Source: Candidatus Scatomorpha stercoravium (GTDB lineage Bacteria > Bacillota > Clostridia > Oscillospirales > Oscillospiraceae). Taken from it: 17,528 nucleotides of DNA. The position numbers and the translations under genes were made by a program. Of this stretch, positions 11,276 to 17,528 are shown in pieces. Numbering within the stretch: position 1 is the stretch's first letter; each line of letters starts with the position of its first letter. The notes under the pieces were generated by a model. That model made no database searches and was not told where the DNA came from. It saw only the letters and a program-made list of their open reading frames with translations. The DNA lies in the NCBI GenBank assembly GCA_018716005.1, contig DVKN01000037.1:1-17528 (forward strand). Direction: 5' to 3'.

Positions 11276-13678
11276 TTATATGCGCCAGATTTTCTCGGCG
11301 TACTCGCTTATCGCGCGGTCGGCGGCGAAGATGCCGCTCTCGGCGATGTTGACGAGGCTCATCCGGGCGAACTCGCCCTTGTCGCTAATCTTGGCGTAGA
11401 GGCGGTCGTGGCAGTCGACGTAGCTCGCGAAGTCGGCCAGGAGCATATACTGGTCGCCGCCGTAGAGCAGGCTGCTCACGAGGTCGGCGTAGCTCTTGCC
11501 GTCGGCGAGGCCGTTGTTGAAGCGGTCGAGCACGCGCTTGAGGCGCGGGTCGCTGTTCACGTAGTGCTGCGGGTTGTAGCCGCTGCGGCGCAGGTTCTCG
11601 ACCTCGTCGGTGTGCAGGCCGAAGAGGAACATATTGTCGTCGCCCAGGCGCTCGTACATCTCGACGTTCGCGCCGTCGAGCGTGCCTATCGTGACGGCGC
11701 CGTTCATCATGAGCTTCATGTTGCCGGTGCCGCTGGCCTCCTTGCCGGCGGTGGAAATCTGCTCGCTCACCTCGGCGGCGGGCATCAGCTTCTCGGCCAC
11801 GGAGACGCGGTAGTTCTCGAGGAAGAACACCTGCAGCTTGCCCTTGCAGGCCGGGTCGGCGTTGATGTCTGCGGAGAGGGAGTTGATGAGCTCGATTATG
11901 CGCTTCGCGGCCTTGTAGCTCGCGGCGGCCTTGGCGCCGAAGATGAAGGTGCGGGGCACGAAGTCCATGTTCGGGTTGTCGCGCAGGCGGTCCTGGAGGT
12001 GGGCTATGAGCATGGCGCACATGAGCTGGCGCTTGTACTCGTGCAGGCGCTTGACCTGGACGTCGAAGACGGCGTCGGTGTTCATCTCGAAGCCCTGGGT
12101 CTTCTTCGCGTACTCGGCGAGGTACTGCTTGTTGAAGCCCTTTATCTCGCGCAGGCGCATGAGGACTTCCTTATCCGTCTCGAACTTGCGGAGCTTGATG
12201 AGCTCCTCGGGGTGCTTGAGGTAGCCGGTGCCTATGAGCTCGCGCACGAGGCTGTCGAGCCTCGGGTTGCACTGGCTGAGCCAGCGGCGGTGGTCGATGC
12301 CGTTCGTGACGTAGGTGAACTTCTCCGGCTCGAACTCGCAGATGTCGCGGAAGAGGTCGTTCCTGAGGATGTCGCCGTGGAGCTTGCTGACGCCGTTTAT
12401 CATGTAGCAGGCCGCGAGGCACATATTGGCCATGTGGACCTTGCCGCCCTCAATGACGGCGTTGCGGGAAATCCTGGCGTTGTCGCCGTTGAACTTGGCG
12501 GCGAGCTCGGCGCGCCAGCGGCGGTTTATCTCGCTGATAATCTCGAAGACGCGCGGCACGAGGCTCTGCACCAGGCCCTGCGGCCAGGTCTCGAGGGCCT
12601 CGGACATTATCGTGTGGTTCGTGTAGGCCACGCAGTGGCTGACGACGTCCCAGGCCTCATCCCAGCCCAGGCCGTCCTCGTCCATGAAGATGCGCATGAG
12701 CTCTGGGATAATGAGGGTCGGGTGCGTGTCGTTAATTTGGATAACGTGGTGCTCGGCGAAGGAGCGCACGTCGCCCCAGGTGCGGCGATGGTCGCGGACG
12801 ATGTTCTGCGCGGTGGCGGAGACGAAGAAGTACTGCTGCTTGAGGCGCAGGGTCTTGCCTTCCATGTGGTCGTCGGCGGGGTAGAGCACCTTGGTGATGA
12901 CCTCGGCCAGGGTGCGCTGCTCCATGCTCTTCACGTACTCGCCCTCGGAGAAGCGGTACATATCGAGGCTGTTGGGGCTGTGGGCCTCCCAGAGGCGCAG
13001 GGTGTTGACCTTGCCGCCGCCGAAGCCGGCGATGAGCATATCGCGCGGGACGGCGAGGACGGAATCGTAGTCCTTGAGCTCGGCGTGGCAGTTGCCGAAG
13101 TAGTCCCAGTGCTCCTCGACGCGGCCGCCGAAGCGAATCTCGACCGAGTCCTCATAGCGGGGGATGAGCCAGCTCTCGGCGGCGCTCTTCCAGTTGTCGG
13201 CGACCTCGGTCTGGCGGCCGTCGACTATCCTCTGGCGGAACATGCCGAGCTCGTAGCACAGGGTGTAGCCGGTGGCCTCGATGCCCTCAGTGGCCATGCT
13301 GTCCATATAGCAGGCGGCGAGGCGGCCCAGGCCGCCGTTGCCGAGGCCCGCGTCGGGCTCGAGCTCAAAGATGTCGGAGGCGTCGCGGCCCATGTCCTCG
13401 AGCGCGCCGATGAGCGCGTTCGCGACGCCGAGGTTGAAGGCGTTCTTCATCAGGCTGCGGCCCATGAGGAACTCCATGGAGAGGTAGTGGACCTCTTTAT
13501 CGGGCGTTTCCGCCTTCTCGGCGGCCAGGAGCCGGCTCATGATCTCGCGTATGACCATGGCCGAGGCCTGGAATACCTGCTCGTCGGTGGCCTCCCTGCC
13601 GGTCACGCCGAAGTAGCTGCAAAGCTTATCCTCGAGCGCGCCGTGCATCTCATCCCTGGAAATCTGTCCTGTTGTCAT
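11276..13678 (-). CDS. glgP: Glycogen/alpha-glucan phosphorylase
   Basis: An 800-residue GT35 phosphorylase that releases glucose 1-phosphate from the ends of glycogen, using pyridoxal phosphate. Clear family landmarks: HYLSMEFLMGRSL near 68-80, DAGLGNGGLGRLAACYMDSM near 110, the VYPADDH region in the middle, VKRLHEYKRQLM, and the cofactor site EASGTGNMKLMMNG followed by GTLDGANVE, where K655 is the lysine that binds pyridoxal phosphate. The N-terminal extension of animal enzymes, with its phosphorylation site, is missing, as in other bacterial members. The start at 13678 has AGGAGGT nearby. It is the last gene of the glycogen cluster but is set off from glgD by a hairpin and a palindrome (13694-13756), so its level may be adjusted separately. 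Confidence 0.97.
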   Translation of the reverse strand: MTTGQISRDEMHGALEDKLCSYFGVTGREATDEQVFQASAMVIREIMSRLLAAEKAETPDKEVHYLSMEFLMGRSLMKNAFNLGVANALIGALEDMGRDASDIFELEPDAGLGNGGLGRLAACYMDSMATEGIEATGYTLCYELGMFRQRIVDGRQTEVADNWKSAAESWLIPRYEDSVEIRFGGRVEEHWDYFGNCHAELKDYDSVLAVPRDMLIAGFGGGKVNTLRLWEAHSPNSLDMYRFSEGEYVKSMEQRTLAEVITKVLYPADDHMEGKTLRLKQQYFFVSATAQNIVRDHRRTWGDVRSFAEHHVIQINDTHPTLIIPELMRIFMDEDGLGWDEAWDVVSHCVAYTNHTIMSEALETWPQGLVQSLVPRVFEIISEINRRWRAELAAKFNGDNARISRNAVIEGGKVHMANMCLAACYMINGVSKLHGDILRNDLFRDICEFEPEKFTYVTNGIDHRRWLSQCNPRLDSLVRELIGTGYLKHPEELIKLRKFETDKEVLMRLREIKGFNKQYLAEYAKKTQGFEMNTDAVFDVQVKRLHEYKRQLMCAMLIAHLQDRLRDNPNMDFVPRTFIFGAKAAASYKAAKRIIELINSLSADINADPACKGKLQVFFLENYRVSVAEKLMPAAEVSEQISTAGKEASGTGNMKLMMNGAVTIGTLDGANVEMYERLGDDNMFLFGLHTDEVENLRRSGYNPQHYVNSDPRLKRVLDRFNNGLADGKSYADLVSSLLYGGDQYMLLADFASYVDCHDRLYAKISDKGEFARMSLVNIAESGIFAADRAISEYAEKIWRI

Positions 13679-13693
13679 GCTTACCTCCTGCGC

Positions 13694-13713
13694 CCGCGGG
13701 AACGTTCCCGCGG
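13694..13713. repeat. 20-bp perfect palindrome in the glgP leader
   Basis: CCGCGGGAAC joined directly to its reverse complement GTTCCCGCGG, with no spacer. It lies 15 bases upstream of the glgP start codon, next to the ribosome binding site. It has the look of a binding site for a dimeric regulator; as RNA it would fold into a hairpin near the ribosome binding site. Confidence 0.85.
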
Positions 13714-13720
13714 ACGGCGA

Positions 13721-13756
13721 AATAAAATCCGGGCGAGCGCTTATCGACCCGCCCGG
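13721..13756 (-). terminator. Intercistronic terminator/attenuator between glgD and glgP
   Basis: On the minus strand CCGGGCG (13750-13756) pairs with CGCCCGG (13729-13735) across a 14-base loop, followed by ATTTTATTT (13721-13728 region). It follows glgD by about 45 bases and would reduce readthrough into glgP. The 7-bp stem is modest, so partial termination is more likely than a full stop. Confidence 0.6.
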
Positions 13757-13800
13757 TCTGCTTGCATTTGCGGGTGCGGAAAACCGCGCCCAATATTATA

Positions 13801-14900
13801 TCACACTTTGCTGCCCTTGGGAAGTACCAACGGGAGCTTCGGCGAGCCGGCGAGAGTGACGTCCTTCGAGACCTCGCAGTCCTTGTCGGCGATGATGTAG
13901 CTGAGGCTCGCGCCGGCCTCGATGACGGTGTCCTGCATGATGATGCAGTTCCTCACGACCGCGCCGCGCTCGACGCGGACGCCGCGGAAGATGACGGAGT
14001 TCTCGACCGTGCCCTCTATCATGCAGCCGTCGGCGACGAGGCTGTTGCGGCTGACGGCGTCCTCGCTGTAGTAGGTGGAGACGTCGCTGCGGCCCTTGGT
14101 GCGCACGGGGCGGCTCTCGGGGAAGAGCTCGGAGCGCTTCTGGCGGTCGAGCATATCCATGTTGGCCGCGAAATAGCCGTTGACGCTGTGCACCCCGGCC
14201 ACGTAGCCCTCGTGCATATAGACGTTTATCCTGCCGCCCGCGGCGAGGAGCCCGCCGAGGCCGTCGCGGTGGAACTTGTGGTTGAGGGCGTTGTCGCAGC
14301 GGTCGATAATGCCGAGGAGGGTCTCCTTGCTCATGACGTAAATCTCGAGCGTCGCGACGCCCTCGCCGGGGCCGACGCGGCGGAGCATTATCTCCTTCGC
14401 GAAGCCGTCCTCGCCCACGATGAAGCGGTGGTGCTCGCCCTCGGGGGTGTAATTCGTGCAGACGGCGGTGACGTCCGCGCCAGACTTCACGTGCTTATAC
14501 ATGACGTCGGCGAGGTCCACGCTCGCGGCGAGGCTGCCGCGCATGAGGGCGACGTAGTCCTGCTTGATGTCCTCGATGTAGCCGCGCACGTTCTCGAGCG
14601 CGTCGATTATGCCCTCGTACTCGCCGGAGCCGGTGAAGGGGGGCAGCAGCTTGAGGCCGCCGCGCTTGCGGGACATATCCCACTCCTTGCCGGAGCCGAT
14701 ATGGTCGAGGAGGGAGGAATAGTTGCGCTGCATGACGACGCCCACGTCGCGCACGCCGGCGTTCTGAAGGTTGCTCAGGGCGAAGTCTATGAGCCTGTAG
14801 CGGCCCGCGAAGGGCAGCGAAGAGCTCGTGCGGACCATGACCAGCTCGCGGAGATCACGGCTGGAGCGGTCGGCCAGAATCAATCCGTGGAGGTTTATCA

Positions 14901-14901
<1 letters not shown>
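13801..14901 (-). CDS. glgD: Glucose-1-phosphate adenylyltransferase regulatory subunit GlgD
   Basis: A 366-residue paralogue of GlgC that, in Firmicutes, forms a mixed enzyme with GlgC and tunes ADP-glucose synthesis. It shares the FAGRYRLIDFALSNLQNAG segment and the nucleotidyltransferase fold plus C-terminal left-handed beta-helix repeats (SRNSLVADGCMIEGTVENSV and VERGAVVRNCIIMQ), but the nucleotide-binding signature GGxGxRL is replaced by ADRSSRDL at about residues 10-17, and the GDH catalytic aspartate motif is absent, as expected for a non-catalytic GlgD. The start overlaps the glgC stop by one base (TAATG), so production of the two subunits is coupled. A stretch of about 120 bases with a hairpin and a palindrome separates it from glgP. 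Confidence 0.94.
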
Positions 14902-16112
<1,211 letters not shown>

Positions 16113-16139
16113 ACTATTCCCCCCTGACGGTATTCTGCG

Positions 16140-16159
16140 GCCGCATTATTATATGCGGC
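16140..16159 (-). promoter_or_regulatory. Small inverted repeat with a -10-like hexamer before glgC
   Basis: GCCGCAT (16140-16146) and ATGCGGC (16153-16159) form a 7-bp stem whose loop and arm contain TATAAT read on the minus strand (16148-16153). No matching -35 is found at 16-18 bases. It might be an internal promoter for glgC, an operator or a weak processing hairpin. Confidence 0.3.
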
Positions 16160-16166
16160 TTGTGCC

Positions 16167-16754
16167 CTAGGATTTTCTGTTGTATTTGCTCATGGCCCTG
16201 TCCGGGCCCTCGCTTATATAGCAAACGGCCGCCTTCGCGGCGCTCTCGCAGGCCTTCGCCATGGCCTCGGCGTCCGGCCCCTGGAATTTGCCCAGCACCC
16301 AGTCGACGCCGGTGTGCTCCGGCTCGCCTATGCCGAGGCGTATCCTCGGGAACTGGTCGGTGCCCAGGTGGGCGATTATGCTCTTGAGCCCGTTGTGCCC
16401 TCCCGCGCTGCCGCCGGCGCGGATGCGCACGCTGCCGGGAGGCAGGGCCATCTCGTCGGAGACGACTATTATATGCTCGGGCGGGACCTTGTAGAAGCGG
16501 GCCGCCTCGCCGACGCTCTCGCCGGAGAGGTTCATATAGGTCTGCGGCTCCATGAGGAGGACGCCCTGCCCGGCTATGTCGGCCCGCGCGGTGAGCGCCC
16601 GGTGCCTGAGCCGGGTCATGCTGACGCCCAGGAGCTTCTCCATCGCCTCGCCGCACATGAAGCCGGCGTTGTGGCGCGTGTGCTCGTACTCGCGCCCCGG
16701 GTTGCCGAGGAAGGCGATAATCCACTCCACCCCGGAGCTCTTTTTGAAGAACAT
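16167..16754 (-). CDS. pth: Peptidyl-tRNA hydrolase
   Basis: A 195-residue esterase that frees tRNA from peptidyl-tRNA dropped by the ribosome. Family residues are all visible: N18 in FLGNPGREYEHTRHN, the catalytic H28 in RHNAGF, N75 in TYMNLSGES, D100 in VVSDE, and N121 in GGSAGGHNGLKSI. The usual second aspartate after D100 is glutamate here (SDEMALPPG rather than DDLDLP), a mild variation. The final residues (SEGPDRAMSKYNRKS) match the normal C-terminal end. The gene begins one base after the prs stop codon, the classical prs-pth order, and is followed by glgC after 54 bases, so the glycogen genes may share this transcript. Confidence 0.96.
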   Translation of the reverse strand: MFFKKSSGVEWIIAFLGNPGREYEHTRHNAGFMCGEAMEKLLGVSMTRLRHRALTARADIAGQGVLLMEPQTYMNLSGESVGEAARFYKVPPEHIIVVSDEMALPPGSVRIRAGGSAGGHNGLKSIIAHLGTDQFPRIRLGIGEPEHTGVDWVLGKFQGPDAEAMAKACESAAKAAVCYISEGPDRAMSKYNRKS

Positions 16755-16755
16755 A

Positions 16756-17528
16756 TCAGTCGAAGAGCGAGGAAATGGAGACTTCCTCGTAGATGCGCTC
16801 TATGGCCTCGGCGAAAATCGGGGCCACGGAGAGGTACTTAATCTTATCGCACTCGCCGCGCTCGGACGGATAGGGTATGGTGTCGAGCAGCACGAGCTCC
16901 TTTATCGGGCTCTTGTTGATGCGCTCGAGGGCCGGGCCGGAGAGCACGCCGTGGCTGGCGCAGGCGTATATCTCCTTCGCGCCGCCCACGTCGGCGAGGG
17001 CCTCGGCGGCGTGGCAGAGGCTGCCGGCGGTGTCGACCATGTCGTCGAGCAGGATGACGTTCTTGCCCGAGACGTCGCCGATGATGTTCATGACCTCGCT
17101 GACGTTGGCCTTCTGGCGGCGCTTGTCAACGATGGCGAGGCCGAGGTCGAGCTTCTGCGCGAAGGTGCGCGCGCGGGCCACGGAGCCGACGTCGGGCGAG
17201 ACGACGATAAAGTCGTCGTTGCCGCGGCCGAAGCGGTCGAGGTAGTAGTTGGCGAGGATGGGGGCGCCGAACAGGTTGTCCACGGGAATGTCGAAGAAGC
17301 CCTGTATCTGGGCCGCGTGCAGGTCCATGGTGAGCACGCGGTCGGCGCCGGCCTCGGTGATGAGGTTCGCCACGAGCTTGGCGGAGATGGGGTCGCGGCT
17401 CTTGGCCTTGCGGTCCTGCCGCGCGTAGCCGAAATAGGGCATGACGGCGGTGATGCGCCCGGCGGAAGCACGGCGCATGGCGTCGATCATGACGAGGAGC
17501 TCCATCAGGTTGTCGTTAACGGGCTTGC
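16756..17528 (-). CDS. prs: Ribose-phosphate pyrophosphokinase, N-terminus beyond window edge
   Basis: Makes phosphoribosyl pyrophosphate from ribose 5-phosphate and ATP for nucleotide, histidine and tryptophan synthesis. About 257 residues are visible, continuing to the right edge in frame (KPVNDNLMELLVMIDAMRRA). Motifs in order: VMPYFGYARQDRK (ATP binding), DLHAAQIQGFFDIPVDNL, the catalytic-loop KRR in VDKRRQKAN, GDVSGKNVILLDD, and the ribose-phosphate loop DDMVDTAGS, where the usual last threonine is serine. The missing part should be the first 60 to 65 residues. The protein ends IYEEVSISSLFD. The stop lies one base before pth. Identity is certain; the start codon and promoter are outside the window. 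Confidence 0.97.
   Translation of the reverse strand, partial: KPVNDNLMELLVMIDAMRRASAGRITAVMPYFGYARQDRKAKSRDPISAKLVANLITEAGADRVLTMDLHAAQIQGFFDIPVDNLFGAPILANYYLDRFGRGNDDFIVVSPDVGSVARARTFAQKLDLGLAIVDKRRQKANVSEVMNIIGDVSGKNVILLDDMVDTAGSLCHAAEALADVGGAKEIYACASHGVLSGPALERINKSPIKELVLLDTIPYPSERGECDKIKYLSVAPIFAEAIERIYEEVSISSLFD

Noticed and set aside
11195..13900. Plus-strand open frame of 901 codons antisense to glgP
   Set aside because: It is the mirror of a strongly conserved phosphorylase gene in GC-rich DNA; its protein is rich in V, A, E, L and H repeats and has no family features.

Overview
The window looks like a chromosomal segment of a GC-rich, spore-forming member of the Clostridia, most like gut Oscillospirales-type bacteria. 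The basis is inference from gene content: a yabP-yabQ-divIC-yabR sporulation/division cluster, a SleB-type cortex hydrolase, a glgC-glgD-glgP glycogen cluster, Gram-positive ribosome binding sites, and strong use of GC-ending codons with a striking exception, ATA for isoleucine. No rRNA, tRNA or CRISPR array was seen.

Layout. 1-602 (minus): rpsI (3' part cut off by the window edge) and rplM, driven by a near-consensus promoter at 683-711. 635-663 (plus): a second near-consensus promoter pointing at the first, probably reading into a TtcA-like tRNA thiolase (814-1533). 1560-2620: a scar of lower GC holding a truncated XRE regulator, an attenuator-like hairpin, a 5'-truncated FMN-binding-type protein, an FMN riboswitch with no gene behind it, and the antisense C-terminal remnant of an IS3-type transposase. 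2627-3272 (minus): an XRE regulator with two membrane helices plus a 69-residue membrane protein. 3448-5262 (minus): an ECF sigma factor and its probable anti-sigma factor. 5439-6020 (plus): a secreted cell wall hydrolase. 6118-8984 (plus): a tight three-gene operon of two unrelated multi-pass membrane proteins (the first DUF5058-like) and a PM20D1/carboxypeptidase-S-like M20 peptidase. 8968-9504 (minus): an anchored protein resembling the N-terminal part of clostridial M23 peptidases. 9626-11167 (plus): yabP, yabQ, divIC, yabR. 11276-17528 (minus): prs, pth, glgC, glgD, glgP.

How it fits together. The right end couples housekeeping (PRPP synthesis, peptidyl-tRNA recycling) to glycogen: GlgC/GlgD make ADP-glucose and GlgP, set apart by an internal terminator and a 20-bp palindrome, degrades glycogen. 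The centre carries spore-coat/cortex and division genes. The least described unit is the DUF5058-like/membrane/M20 operon, which reads as a predicted two-subunit transporter feeding or draining an amidohydrolase acting on N-acyl amino acids or peptides. The most unusual regulatory items are the face-to-face promoter pair at 635-711 and the orphan FMN riboswitch at 2258-2373.
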